From assembly GCF_004104055.1 (NCBI RefSeq), contig NZ_QOVJ01000001.1, forward strand, positions 1-64,000: DNA of 64,000 nt. The letters are read 5' to 3'. The notes beneath the pieces are model-generated. The model was not told where the DNA came from and did not search any database. It was given only the letters and a program-made list of their open reading frames with translations. This DNA comes from Leeuwenhoekiella aestuarii. GTDB lineage: Bacteria > Bacteroidota > Bacteroidia > Flavobacteriales > Flavobacteriaceae. Positions 14,751 through 24,400 of this stretch are shown here, piece by piece. The position numbers were made by a program, and so were the translations under genes. Within the stretch, counting starts at the first letter, position 1. Each line of letters starts with the position of its first letter.

Positions 14751-16046
14751 ATGTTAAATACACTACGCCTAAGTTTCCTGCTATTTACTCTTACTTTCCT
14801 CTTAGCCTCTTGTGAGCGCGACGATGAGATGCTTCAGCAACCTGATTTCACTATAAAGCCTTCCCTCAATTTTAAAATTGAAAGCACCTACGACAACGGC
14901 TGGATCAAAAGTGCCCAGTATCAAAACATAGACGGCTCACCCACAGAAGTATTTGAATATTATGAAAATGGCTTTATTAAATCGGCTCAGGTCTATGCGA
15001 GTTATCCGCAGCAGCATCTTTATATGGAGGTAAGTCGAAGCGAAGACAACCTGCCTTTGGAGTCAACATACTACCGCCCGGATGGTTCTGTATGGTTTAC
15101 TACAGCATATGAAGCTGGGTTGCTCAGGCAAAAAACGGTGGTTGATACCTCTGGTACCACGGTATACGCGTATCAAAATGGCGAATTAGTAAGTACCACC
15201 TTCACTAACGCAGCTACAAACAGCATCAGTACCACGACCTACGATCGCGCGACTGACACGAGACATTTTACTGTGGTAGCAGGTGAAACAACATTGTTTG
15301 ATCAAGAATATCCATACCACGAGACAATGGGTGCCGGTATAGACACCCAAACACAAGCACCATTAGGCAACCCTTTTGGCGCTGTTGAATCGTTTTACCT
15401 CCCTTTGTACCAAAGCTTTTCGAAAAGCCTTTCTTGGCAGCACGATGCAGATCCTATAAGTATGATGTTACCCTACCGCTTATTTGATACGTTTTATAAT
15501 CCGGGCAACTACTTTGCTACACAATTTACCGTTGCTACCGACTTGTATCAGGCGGTTATTGAACAGTACCCTGTTACCGAAAATGGCGTCATGATGGCTG
15601 GCGGTAAATATGAAGCAGGTATCGATAGGTTAGAAAATTCGTTTGCTATACGAGATTCTCTTTCTAAAGTTCGCCAAGCTGACCCTGAGCGTTATAAACA
15701 AAAATATGGAGACGCATATCTTCATAAAGTTGGCTACGGAAAATACTTTTTCATCATAGGTGCCGTACGCAACCTACCCACCGATGAAAACACACAACAG
15801 ATGATAAAAGAGGCTGCCCGTAAAAAAATCAACAGCTTAACTCAGGAGGGTGTTGAGCTCACTTCGGAAGAGCAAAAACTGCTTGCAAAAGTATGGTTTG
15901 AATTAAAGTTTTTCTCTACGCTAAAAGCGCATACCCATGGCATTGTGATCAACAGCTTACAAGACTATGAGCACGCGCTGCAAGAAATTAATGAAGCTGA
16001 TGATGCCGTAATTCAGTTGCAATACAAAAGTGTAGACAACCTTTAA
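14751..16046 (+). CDS. Large lipoprotein of unknown function
   Basis: This 431-residue lipoprotein has the signal MLNTLRLSFLLFTLTFLLASC, with the modified Cys at residue 21. Residues about 45-190 contain repeated Tyr/Gly strands (STYDNGWIKSAQYQ, YYENGFIKSAQVY, TAYEAGLLRQKTVV) like RHS/MORN-type beta hairpins. The C-terminal half is helical and charged. The family is not recognised. It stands alone between two noncoding stretches. Confidence 0.8.
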   Translation: MLNTLRLSFLLFTLTFLLASCERDDEMLQQPDFTIKPSLNFKIESTYDNGWIKSAQYQNIDGSPTEVFEYYENGFIKSAQVYASYPQQHLYMEVSRSEDNLPLESTYYRPDGSVWFTTAYEAGLLRQKTVVDTSGTTVYAYQNGELVSTTFTNAATNSISTTTYDRATDTRHFTVVAGETTLFDQEYPYHETMGAGIDTQTQAPLGNPFGAVESFYLPLYQSFSKSLSWQHDADPISMMLPYRLFDTFYNPGNYFATQFTVATDLYQAVIEQYPVTENGVMMAGGKYEAGIDRLENSFAIRDSLSKVRQADPERYKQKYGDAYLHKVGYGKYFFIIGAVRNLPTDENTQQMIKEAARKKINSLTQEGVELTSEEQKLLAKVWFELKFFSTLKAHTHGIVINSLQDYEHALQEINEADDAVIQLQYKSVDNL

Positions 16047-16321
16047 GCTCTATTAGGATCTGATGTAAAAGCCTCCAAAACGGTCAACCTATTTTAAAAT
16101 TATTCAGGAGTTACTTCTCTCAGCCTCATAATCCCGATAGCGGAGAGTTAAGCTTTCAAAAAAAACAGGTGCTACCCTGCTTTGCCGTTTGCCTTTCAAA
16201 TACCGGCCTTAAGGACTTTCTAACGGGGCGATAGTATTTAGGCATTCTTAGTCAGAAAGCTTAACTTTCAACCCTAAGTATGGCATAGTGCTTAAACACA
16301 ACATCCCCAGAATAAAAGTCT

Positions 16322-16891
16322 ATGAAAAACAACCTCACCGATATGATGGGTTTAGATCTCTATCTCTCCCAGCTAACCGATAAAAAGTATCAAAAAACAA
16401 AAGCTGCTCTCAAAAGTGCCAGCACTACAGCTATGCCCTTACTCAGTTGGGATATGTGTATGCAAGGACGCAGTAAGCAGCTAGAAGCAGCTCGCAGGCG
16501 TATGGAGCGGGATTATATGTTTAAACAGGCGAAAAAATTCAAGTGGAGAAATGACATCAAACAGGTGTTTTCTGAAACCGCTTACGAAGCTTTAATTCTT
16601 ACGGATGCAAAACAACATATCCTTTGGGTAAATGATGGCTTTACAACAATGACCGGCTATTCAAAAGAATTTGCACTCCATAAAAAACCTGCCTTTTTAC
16701 AGGGCAAACTCACAACTGCCGATAGTAAAGAGAATATCCGTCAAAAACTAAAACTCCAGCAGCCTTTTCAAGAAGTCATCATCAATCATAAAAAAGACGG
16801 CGAACCTTATACGTGTGAAGTTAAGATCATTCCCTTATACGCTGAAAAAACCACACACTTTATTGCTTTTGAAAGACAAGTCAGCTCATGA
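16322..16891 (+). CDS. PAS-domain protein, LOV-like but without the flavin cysteine
   Basis: The N-terminal 75 residues of this 189-residue protein are basic and helical. Residues about 80-186 form a PAS domain (EALILTDAKQHILWVNDGFTTMTGYS, then KKDGEPYTCEVKIIPLY). The segment KKPAFLQGKLT lines up with the GRNCRFLQG helix of LOV photoreceptors, but the Cys position is not Cys, so flavin adduct chemistry is not expected. There is no output domain, so it may bind a partner protein. Its stop overlaps the next gene's start by four bases. Confidence 0.82.
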   Translation: MKNNLTDMMGLDLYLSQLTDKKYQKTKAALKSASTTAMPLLSWDMCMQGRSKQLEAARRRMERDYMFKQAKKFKWRNDIKQVFSETAYEALILTDAKQHILWVNDGFTTMTGYSKEFALHKKPAFLQGKLTTADSKENIRQKLKLQQPFQEVIINHKKDGEPYTCEVKIIPLYAEKTTHFIAFERQVSS

Positions 16892-17271
16892 ATTTAGAAC
16901 AGAAAATCGCAAAATCGCGTACTACCATTTTTAAAGCGGTGTTTCCAAACACCACCAATCATTACGACACGCTCTTTGGAGGTACCGCAATGCAACTGAT
17001 GGATGAAACCGCTTTTATTACAGCCACTCGTTTCAGCCGGCAACAAATGGTAACGGTAAGCAGTGATAAAATAGATTTTAAAAAACCCATTCCTGCAGGT
17101 ACAATTGTTGAACTGATAGGCTGTGTCACCCACGTGGGAAATACCAGTTTAAAAGTTGGTGTAGACATCTTTGTTGAAGAAATGTATACGGAGTCTCGAG
17201 AAAAAGCAGTCTCTGGTGAGTTCACCTTTGTAGCAGTTGACGAGAATAAAAAAGCCGTAAAAATTCTGTAA
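16888..17271 (+). CDS. Acyl-CoA thioesterase, hotdog fold (YciA/BFIT type)
   Basis: This 127-residue single hotdog domain contains the family core NHYDTLFGGTAMQLMDETAF, where the Asn, Gly-Gly and acidic residues build the active site. VTVSSDKIDFKKPIPAGTIVEL and a C-terminal GEFTFVAVD strand follow. It hydrolyses acyl-CoA thioesters in the cytoplasm. It is translationally coupled to the PAS protein (ATGA overlap), a pairing that suggests shared expression rather than an obvious shared pathway. Confidence 0.9.
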   Translation: MNLEQKIAKSRTTIFKAVFPNTTNHYDTLFGGTAMQLMDETAFITATRFSRQQMVTVSSDKIDFKKPIPAGTIVELIGCVTHVGNTSLKVGVDIFVEEMYTESREKAVSGEFTFVAVDENKKAVKIL

Positions 17272-17563
17272 ATCCTATCTGGAACCTAACCTCAAGTTAT
17301 TCCAGCACGGGGTCGACTTTGAGGTCTATAGCAATTTGAGCAGAGGATAAGATATTATAAACGGACAAGCGCTATCTAAAAGGGGATCCGGTCCTTATCA
17401 ATATGAGATTTCAGAGCTCAACATTGCTCTAAATTGGATGCTGTCAAGCAATTCTAATTTCAATACTCCTTATTTCGAGATCATTCAAGACAAGCTCAAA
17501 AACCGGGAAGATCAGAACACTTCATCAACTGCTAATATTTACCAAATGCTACAGGCTGCCTAA
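17270..17563 (+). pseudogene. Possible decayed gene remnant
   Basis: One frame reads KSYLEPNLKLFQHGVDFEVY, then an in-frame TAA, then a further 70 codons (GPYQYEISELNIALNWML, YFEIIQDKLKNRED) to the TAA at 17561. Composition is protein-like, there is no start codon and no family is recognised. It may be a fragment left by a rearrangement, or chance. Confidence 0.3.
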
Positions 17564-17587
17564 TAGGTTCTTTTTATCTTGGGCGCC

Positions 17588-20119
17588 ATGCAAAAAGAGA
17601 ATAAACAAAATACATCAGCACAGGGCTATGTAAGCGTAAAAGGTGCCCGTCAGAATAACCTGAAAAATGTTTCTGTAGAAATTCCCCGTAATACACTCGT
17701 GGTGTTTACAGGGATCTCAGGTTCGGGAAAATCCTCACTGGCTTTTGGTACCTTATATGCCGAAGCTCAACGCCGCTATCTGGAATCGGTTTCTCCCTAT
17801 GCCCGGCGTCTTTTTAATCAGATGCCTATTCCAGAAGTTGATGAGATCATAGGCCTTCCGCCCGCAGTGGCCTTACAGCAACAACGCAGTTCGGGTTCTA
17901 CGCGTTCAACAGTAGGATCGGTAACTACGTTATCCAATTTGTTGCGTATGCTCTACTCCAGAGCGGGGGATTATCCTGCAGGTCAGCCCCTACTCTATGC
18001 CGATTCGTTTTCAACCAACACACCAGAAGGGGCTTGCCCCGAGTGTCATGGATTGGGAAAAATATATACCGTAACCGAAAAAAGCCTTGTTCCAGACGAT
18101 ACCTTAACCATTCGAGAACGCGCAATAGCCGCCTGGCCCAAAGCCTGGCAAGGGAAAAACCTGAGAGATATTCTGGTTACACTGGGTTATGACGTAGATA
18201 TTCCTTGGAAAGAGCTTCCACAAGAACAACGCGACTGGATACTTTTTACTGAAGAAACGCCCACCGTTCCGGTCTATCGCGACCGCAGTCCGCAAGAAGT
18301 TCAGGAAGCCCTAAAACGCAACGAGCAACCCAGTTATAAAGGTACGTATACGAGTGCTAAAAATTACATTTTGCATACGTATGCAAATTCGCCAAGCGCA
18401 TCGATGAAAAAGCGCGTTGCTCCATATATGATAGGCACTACCTGCCCTACCTGTAACGGCAAACGCTTGCGACCAGAATCTCTTTCGGTGACCTTCGCCG
18501 GTTATGATATTGCTGATATTTCAAGCATTCCGCTTCAAAGATTACACGCAATTTTTAGTCCTTATAACGATGGCTCAGCTCCTGAGTTAAAAAAACTAAA
18601 GGCTACCAATCAAGAAAAAGCAATCGTCACACAACGCATTGCCGAAGATTTTGTGGGTCGTATAGACGTACTATTAGATTTAGGTCTTGGTTATTTATCA
18701 TTAGAACGAAGTACACCTACCCTATCACCGGGTGAACATCAACGTTTACGGCTCGCTACGCAAGTGCGTAGTAATTTGTTTGGAGTGGTTTATGTGTTAG
18801 ACGAACCTTCAGCGGGTTTGCACCCGGCAGATACAGAGGCATTACTCAGAACTTTAGCGATGTTGAAATCTGGAGGAAATTCCATTTTCGTAGTAGAACA
18901 CGAGCTAGAAGTCATTCGTCAGGCCGATTGGCTGGTTGATGTAGGTCCCGATGCCGGAGCTGGCGGTGGTACGGTTTTATACAGTGGTCCACCGGAAGGT
19001 TTAAAAGACTGTATCGCGTCAAAAACGAGAACGCATCTGTTTAATGAGCTTCCGCATCAACAATCAAAACGACGTGAGGCTAAAGAATGGCTGACCCTTT
19101 CAGGCATTACCAGAAACAACCTCAACAAACTTGAAGTTTCATTTCCGTTAGGTGTGTTAACCAGTGTTACCGGCATTTCAGGTTCCGGTAAGAGTAGTCT
19201 GGTCAGTCAGGCTTTGGTTGACTTGATGAAAGAACATCTGGGCAACGCTACTGCTGAAGAAGAAACCGAAGATCTGCTACAAGAAGAAGTAAAAACTTTA
19301 GGTGGTCATATTTCTGCTGGAGCAGAACATTTAAAACGTATGGTTGTAGTAAATCAAAAACCCATAGGTAGAACGCCACGATCCAATCTGGCTACCTACA
19401 CCGGTTTATTTGATACCGTAAGAAAGTTATTTGCTTCCACAGAATTAGCAAAATCCCGGAAATATAAAGCCGGTAGATTTTCATTTAACGTAGGCAAAGG
19501 ACGCTGCCCCAATTGTGAAGGAGAAGGTGCCGTGATGGTAGAGCTTCTTTTTCTCCCCAGCGTTTATGCTCCTTGCCCCGTTTGTAACGGTACACGATAT
19601 AATGATCAAACGTTAGAGATCACCTATAACGATAAAAATATTGCACAGGTCCTTGATATGACGGTATCACAGGCTACTTCTTTTTTTGAAGAAGATCCCA
19701 GCGTAAGCAAACCGCTTAGGTTGTTAAAAGATGTTGGATTGGGTTACTTACGTCTGGGACAACCCGCCACCGAACTTTCGGGAGGAGAAGCGCAACGCAT
19801 AAAACTCGCTAAAGAATTACAACGTGGAAACAGGGGTAAGACAGTGTATATTCTAGACGAACCCACAACAGGTTTACATCCTACCGATGTAGAAAAACTA
19901 CAAACACAACTGAATAACCTGGTGGAAACTGGTAATACAGTTATTGTTGTTGAGCACGATATGCAGGTAATTGCGGCCAGCGACTGGGTTATAGATATAG
20001 GGCCGGGAGCCGGTGCTGAAGGCGGTAACATTGTAAGTGCAGGAACACCTGAAACTGTCGCAGCAAATAAGCAAAGTAAAACAGCTCCCTACTTAAAAAG
20101 AAGTTTAGCGGGAAAATAA
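17588..20119 (+). CDS. Class II UvrA-like excinuclease ATPase (UvrA2)
   Basis: This 843-residue protein has two ABC-type ATPase modules. Walker A loops are [12 protein letters not shown] near residue 45 and [12 protein letters not shown] near 530. Signature motifs are [12 protein letters not shown] (degenerate) and [12 protein letters not shown]. Zinc-binding CxxC pairs occur at CPECHG, CPTCNG and CPNCEG/CPVCNG. Canonical UvrA is about 940 residues. The missing part corresponds to the UvrB-binding insertion, as in UvrA2/DrrC proteins, some of which protect against DNA-damaging compounds. ATG 17588 is preferred to TTG 17579. TATCTTGG at about 17576 is a weak promoter match. Confidence 0.9.
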   Translation: MQKENKQNTSAQGYVSVKGARQNNLKNVSVEIPRNTLVVFTGISGSGKSSLAFGTLYAEAQRRYLESVSPYARRLFNQMPIPEVDEIIGLPPAVALQQQRSSGSTRSTVGSVTTLSNLLRMLYSRAGDYPAGQPLLYADSFSTNTPEGACPECHGLGKIYTVTEKSLVPDDTLTIRERAIAAWPKAWQGKNLRDILVTLGYDVDIPWKELPQEQRDWILFTEETPTVPVYRDRSPQEVQEALKRNEQPSYKGTYTSAKNYILHTYANSPSASMKKRVAPYMIGTTCPTCNGKRLRPESLSVTFAGYDIADISSIPLQRLHAIFSPYNDGSAPELKKLKATNQEKAIVTQRIAEDFVGRIDVLLDLGLGYLSLERSTPTLSPGEHQRLRLATQVRSNLFGVVYVLDEPSAGLHPADTEALLRTLAMLKSGGNSIFVVEHELEVIRQADWLVDVGPDAGAGGGTVLYSGPPEGLKDCIASKTRTHLFNELPHQQSKRREAKEWLTLSGITRNNLNKLEVSFPLGVLTSVTGISGSGKSSLVSQALVDLMKEHLGNATAEEETEDLLQEEVKTLGGHISAGAEHLKRMVVVNQKPIGRTPRSNLATYTGLFDTVRKLFASTELAKSRKYKAGRFSFNVGKGRCPNCEGEGAVMVELLFLPSVYAPCPVCNGTRYNDQTLEITYNDKNIAQVLDMTVSQATSFFEEDPSVSKPLRLLKDVGLGYLRLGQPATELSGGEAQRIKLAKELQRGNRGKTVYILDEPTTGLHPTDVEKLQTQLNNLVETGNTVIVVEHDMQVIAASDWVIDIGPGAGAEGGNIVSAGTPETVAANKQSKTAPYLKRSLAGK

Positions 20120-20205
20120 TCTAAAAATAAAAACATCAAAAAGCAGCTGGATTCCACTTAAAAAAAGAATCTTGTTGAGTACATTTATAAACTAATGCTC
20201 TTGTT

Positions 20206-21024
20206 ATGCGCCATGTAACGTTCTTATTGGTTTCGTTTTTTATTTTGACCGGATGCGGAACTAGAAATGTTTTCAATGATCCTATCCCAGATCATAAAAC
20301 CATTAAGCTAGACTCTAAGTATGTAAACGAAACACGCGTGATCAATATCTGGACGCCTTCAAAATACACTGAAGATGGTACTAAATTCCCTGTTTTATAT
20401 ATGCCAGACGGGGGTATAGATGAAGATTTTCCGCATATCGCAAATACACTAGCAAAGCTTATAAAAGAAAATAAGATTGAGCCCATCATACTCGTAGGAA
20501 TCAAAAATACGCTGCGCGGAAGGGATCTAACCGGTGCCTCAACAGTAAAAGAACACGAAGAATATGAAATCCCAATGGATGATGGGGCCAAAAACTTTAG
20601 AGCTTTTATTACCGAAGAGTTGATTCCTGAGATTGATGCAACCTACAGAACCACCTCAAAAAAGGGAATACTTGGAGAGTCACTGGCTGGGCTTTTTGTG
20701 ATGGAAACCTTTTTTCTCAAACCAGAAACCTTTGACTTTTATATTGCGATAGATCCTTCTCTGTGGTGGAATGATAATGCGTTAGTTAATAATGCAGAAA
20801 GGTATTTCAAAACATTACCCAAACGAGAAACCAGACTTTGGTTCGCCGGCTCTGACGCTGTAGATATTTATGAATTTACAGAAGATCTTGAGGAAAAGCT
20901 TAAAACTATTCAACCTCCTAATTTATTGTGGAAGTACAGTCCGGAGCCTGCTGAGCACCACAACACCATTTTTAGAGCCGTTAAAGAAAAAGCCCTGATC
21001 TGGAGTTTAAGTGAGAGAGAATAA
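20206..21024 (+). CDS. Lipoprotein esterase, alpha/beta hydrolase (Fes/IroE-like)
   Basis: The signal of this 272-residue protein ends LTGC with the lipid Cys at residue 17. The domain is the esterase-D-like alpha/beta hydrolase: the nucleophile elbow is GESLAG (Ser near residue 160), DPSLWWN follows, and the catalytic His lies in PAEHHNTIF near the C-terminus. Relatives hydrolyse siderophore or simple acyl esters; the substrate here is unknown. It would act in the periplasm, anchored to a membrane. Confidence 0.87.
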   Translation: MRHVTFLLVSFFILTGCGTRNVFNDPIPDHKTIKLDSKYVNETRVINIWTPSKYTEDGTKFPVLYMPDGGIDEDFPHIANTLAKLIKENKIEPIILVGIKNTLRGRDLTGASTVKEHEEYEIPMDDGAKNFRAFITEELIPEIDATYRTTSKKGILGESLAGLFVMETFFLKPETFDFYIAIDPSLWWNDNALVNNAERYFKTLPKRETRLWFAGSDAVDIYEFTEDLEEKLKTIQPPNLLWKYSPEPAEHHNTIFRAVKEKALIWSLSERE

Positions 21025-21062
21025 TTCCATTTTGATTTTAAATCAGGAGTTTTTGATGGCTC

Positions 21063-21800
21063 CTACTGTTCTAATGTTTCAGCAACCAGCCGAACATTCT
21101 TGACCTCAAAAAAGCGCACCACTTTAGCTACAACCTGAAGCATCTTGCTTTTAGGATTCATGATCTTTTCGGCTAAAGTCGCTATAACTTTATCCCGGTC
21201 TTGGACCACATCATCTTTTTGAACAGCTGCTGCATATTCATTGGCAAACAACCATGCGCCGTCTCGGGCTAAATTTATGCTAAAAGAGACCAGTTTATCT
21301 TCTTTGCCTTTCCCAATCAGTTCGAGTAATTTAAATAACGGTGACACTTTTCCCATTGCCGCTTTTACATCGGCGACCATCGAAGCCAGCACCTCATTTA
21401 TTGTATTAAAATCTTGCTCAAAATCAGCTAAAGCATCATCCCCTGTGGTTTGTGCCGCGGCAATACCTAGATCTAGATTGATATGGGCATTTATTCCCAG
21501 CAAAAGATGTTGCATAATTAAAGCTTCAGAGATTTTAAAAGCATTTGACCAACTTTGAGTGGGCTGTTTTCCCGCCTTATACTGATGATAAGCTTCGATA
21601 TACCTATTGGCAAATAGGACGTCAAGCTTTTCCATACGAGGATTATCATCAAATTCGTTGGCTTCTATTCCTACTTTAATACGTCTAGTAACTTTGTTGT
21701 ACAAAACAGGAAAGAAAACCATACTACTGTTGTTCTGTTTTTCTACCGCTATAATTGCATCAAGGGCTGCGATTACTTCATCAATAGTTGTTGCTGCCAT
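21063..21800 (-). CDS. DUF5995-family protein
   Basis: This 245-residue all-helical cytoplasmic protein carries the family's best-conserved run LLLGINAHINLDLGIA (about residues 100-115). That precedes several amphipathic helices with conserved Phe and Asp. The function of the family is unknown; the buried His-Asn-Asp suggests a ligand or metal site. Convergent with the esterase gene and 38 bases from it. Confidence 0.8.
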   Translation of the reverse strand: MAATTIDEVIAALDAIIAVEKQNNSSMVFFPVLYNKVTRRIKVGIEANEFDDNPRMEKLDVLFANRYIEAYHQYKAGKQPTQSWSNAFKISEALIMQHLLLGINAHINLDLGIAAAQTTGDDALADFEQDFNTINEVLASMVADVKAAMGKVSPLFKLLELIGKGKEDKLVSFSINLARDGAWLFANEYAAAVQKDDVVQDRDKVIATLAEKIMNPKSKMLQVVAKVVRFFEVKNVRLVAETLEQ

Positions 21801-21950
21801 AAGTTGATTTAAAATTTAAGGCTTTTTTGTGTTTTTAAAGACGAAACACCAAACACAAAAAACTGATTTTCAAATATTTAAAAATACCCTTATTTACAAT
21901 CTTTACTAAGAAATAAATGAAATAACTTAGAGCTACCAAATGCTCCACTT

Positions 21951-22943
21951 ATGAAAGTTGCCTTTTTCAGCACAAAAAAATACGATAAAGACTTTTTTGA
22001 ACAAACTAACGAAAAGTTTGATCACGAACTTACCTTTTTTGAAACTGCGCTCAATGCACATACTGCATCATTAGCACAAGGTTATGAAGCGGTTTGCGTC
22101 TTTGTAAACGACGACCTCAACAAAAAAACGCTTGAGAAACTTGCTGGTTACGGCATTAAACTCATCGCTTTACGTTGTGCGGGTTTTAATAATGTAGATC
22201 TGGAAGCAGCAGCTGAAAATGATATTACCAGTGTTCGTGTTCCCGCCTATTCACCACAAGCGGTAGCAGAACATGCAGTAGCGCTGATTTTAACGTTAAA
22301 CCGAAAAACGCACAAAGCCTACAACAGAGTACGTGAGAATAATTTTTCATTAGATAAGCTTACCGGTTTTAATCTCTATGGAAAGACAGTTGGTGTTATC
22401 GGAACGGGCATTATCGGTATTTGCTTTGCTAAAATTATGCTGGGCTTTGGTTGTAAAGTCCTTGCTTTTGACATCAAACCTTCTGACGAACTGAAAGATC
22501 TTGGTGTGAAGTATGTAGCAATTGATGAGCTTTTAAAAGAAGCCGATATTATTTCGTTGCATTGTCCGCTGAATGAACAAACGCATCATCTTATGGATGC
22601 TGATGCGTTTAATAAAATGAAAGATGGCGCGATGCTTATCAATACGGGACGTGGCGCTTTGATAGACACAACCGCAGTGGTTGAAGCCCTTAAAAAAGAA
22701 AAACTGGGCTATCTGGGTATTGATGTGTATGAGCAGGAATCAGGATTATTTTTTAATGATCGTTCTGAAACAATAAATAAAGATGATGACTTTTTAAGGC
22801 TTATGTCTTTTCCGAATGTACTCATCACAGGACATCAGGGTTTTTTCACCAGAGAAGCTCTAGAGCAAATTGCACAGGTAACACTGCAAAACCTTAGTGA
22901 TTTTGAGAACGGAAATGAATTAGAAAATGAGGTTCCCGCATAG
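21951..22943 (+). CDS. ldhA: D-2-hydroxyacid dehydrogenase (D-lactate dehydrogenase type)
   Basis: This 330-residue enzyme reduces 2-oxoacids with NADH, most likely pyruvate to D-lactate. The Rossmann loop is GVIGTGIIG (about residue 150). The catalytic Arg is in NTGRGALID, the Glu in GIDVYEQE and the acid/base His in ITGHQGFFT. Length and the VRVPAYSPQAVAEHAVALIL segment match LdhA rather than broader serine/glycerate dehydrogenases. It is followed at 45 bases by rlmF on the same strand. Confidence 0.9.
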   Translation: MKVAFFSTKKYDKDFFEQTNEKFDHELTFFETALNAHTASLAQGYEAVCVFVNDDLNKKTLEKLAGYGIKLIALRCAGFNNVDLEAAAENDITSVRVPAYSPQAVAEHAVALILTLNRKTHKAYNRVRENNFSLDKLTGFNLYGKTVGVIGTGIIGICFAKIMLGFGCKVLAFDIKPSDELKDLGVKYVAIDELLKEADIISLHCPLNEQTHHLMDADAFNKMKDGAMLINTGRGALIDTTAVVEALKKEKLGYLGIDVYEQESGLFFNDRSETINKDDDFLRLMSFPNVLITGHQGFFTREALEQIAQVTLQNLSDFENGNELENEVPA

Positions 22944-22988
22944 GTTTCCTATCTTGCTGTTTAAAATATCTTCATTAATTTGCTTGAC

Positions 22989-23915
22989 ATGCCCGTTTCT
23001 AATAAAACTCCATTAAAGTCAAAACTACATGTGCGCAATCGCAACCGCGAGCCCTATGATCTGGAAGCTTTATTAAAGGTAAAACCAAAATTAAAAGCTC
23101 ATATAAAGGAGAACAAATACGGTACGACTTCGGTAGATTTTGCGAATCCTGAAGCGGTAAAATTGCTCAATCAGGCGTTGGTTGATTGTTACTACGGAAT
23201 TTCAAAATGGGAATTTCCAGACGCTAATTTATGTCCGCCTATTCCCGGACGGGCAGATTATTTGCACTATATCGCTGATTTATTAGGTAAAAACACAAAC
23301 GGAAAGATTCCGCAGGGAAAAGAAGTTAGGGGCCTGGATATTGGTACCGGAGCCAGTTTGATTTATCCCATTCTGGGCGTTGTAGAATACGACTGGGATT
23401 TTGTGGCGAGTGATATTGACCAGATATCTTTAGCATCTGCAGCAAAAATTATAACAGCAAATGAAGCTCTTCAGCATAAAATTGAATTGCGTCTACAAAA
23501 AGAAACTGGCTCTATTTTTAAAGGCATCATTCAGCCAGAAGACAACCTAGATTTCACCATGTGTAACCCGCCTTTTCACGCCTCGCGAGATGCTGCAATA
23601 AAAGGTACACGTAGAAAAGTAAAAAACCTATCGGGTACTGCTTCTAGCACACCAAACTTAAACTTTGGAGGTATAGGTAACGAACTCATCACTGCCGGCG
23701 GAGAGCCTAAATTCATCAAAACGATGATTAGGGAAAGTACCGCATTTGCGAACAACTGCCTCTGGTTTACCACGCTCGTTTCTAAACAAGAAAACCTAAA
23801 AGATATTTATAAACATCTCAAAAGAGCGTCAGCAAAACACGTAAAAACGATACCTATGGGAACCGGCAACAAAGTAAGCCGTATTGTGGCTTGGTCATTT
23901 CAGAGCAACGGGTAG
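22989..23915 (+). CDS. rlmF: 23S rRNA (adenine-1618-N6)-methyltransferase
   Basis: This 308-residue SAM-dependent methyltransferase modifies A1618 of 23S rRNA in its characterised homologues. The SAM loop is GLDIGTGASLIYPILG (about residue 117) and the amino-methyltransferase motif is NPPF (MCNPPFHAS, about 190). The N-terminal HVRNRNREPYDLEAL and the VDFANPEAVKLLN segment are typical of RlmF. ATG 22989 is preferred to TTG 22980. Confidence 0.92.
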   Translation: MPVSNKTPLKSKLHVRNRNREPYDLEALLKVKPKLKAHIKENKYGTTSVDFANPEAVKLLNQALVDCYYGISKWEFPDANLCPPIPGRADYLHYIADLLGKNTNGKIPQGKEVRGLDIGTGASLIYPILGVVEYDWDFVASDIDQISLASAAKIITANEALQHKIELRLQKETGSIFKGIIQPEDNLDFTMCNPPFHASRDAAIKGTRRKVKNLSGTASSTPNLNFGGIGNELITAGGEPKFIKTMIRESTAFANNCLWFTTLVSKQENLKDIYKHLKRASAKHVKTIPMGTGNKVSRIVAWSFQSNG

Positions 23916-24049
23916 TCCTTTAAAAACCGTTCTTTTTATAACAAATTCATTAGATCTGTATGAAATACCATACTTCAACTGTTTTTAAAAATGTAAACCG
24001 TAATTTCACCTCCTCAAAAGTTCTTTACTTTATTTTTTCATCTAACGGA

Positions 24050-24215
24050 ATAGGTTACACATAACGTGCATTAATAGGGAATCTGGTGCAAATCCAGAGC
24101 TGTCGCGCAACTGTAAGTAACATACACAAAGCTTTACCCGTAGTAATCCACTGTCTTTATAATCTGGATGGGAAGGATGGTAAACGCTGTTATAAGTCAG
24201 GAGACCTGCCTGTTC
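24050..24215 (+). promoter_or_regulatory. Cobalamin (B12) riboswitch
   Basis: The core is recognisable: GGGAA-x-CTGGTGCAAATCC at about 24077-24095, then GAGCTGTCGCGCAACTGTAA, and the B12 box AAGTCAGGAGACCTGCC at 24195-24211. It lies about 190 bases upstream of metE. Cobalamin binding is expected to lower metE expression. The mechanism (termination or masking of the start) is not obvious from the linker. Confidence 0.93.
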
Positions 24216-24400
24216 CGCTAGGGCTTTGCTTTCGCGATCTGAAGCTTGTAGTCTGGTTTGATGCTCCTTTTTTATAGGATAGGTATATCCTGTCCTAAAA
24301 TTACTGCATCAAAACGCCCTTTCTTCTTCTCATCTTTTAGCAAAGCCGAAATACGGCAACGAACTTTTAAATCAAATTTTTTAATTTAAAAGTTATTCAA

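Noticed and set aside
24086-24277. Short open frame over the riboswitch
   Set aside because: The bases form the conserved cobalamin riboswitch.
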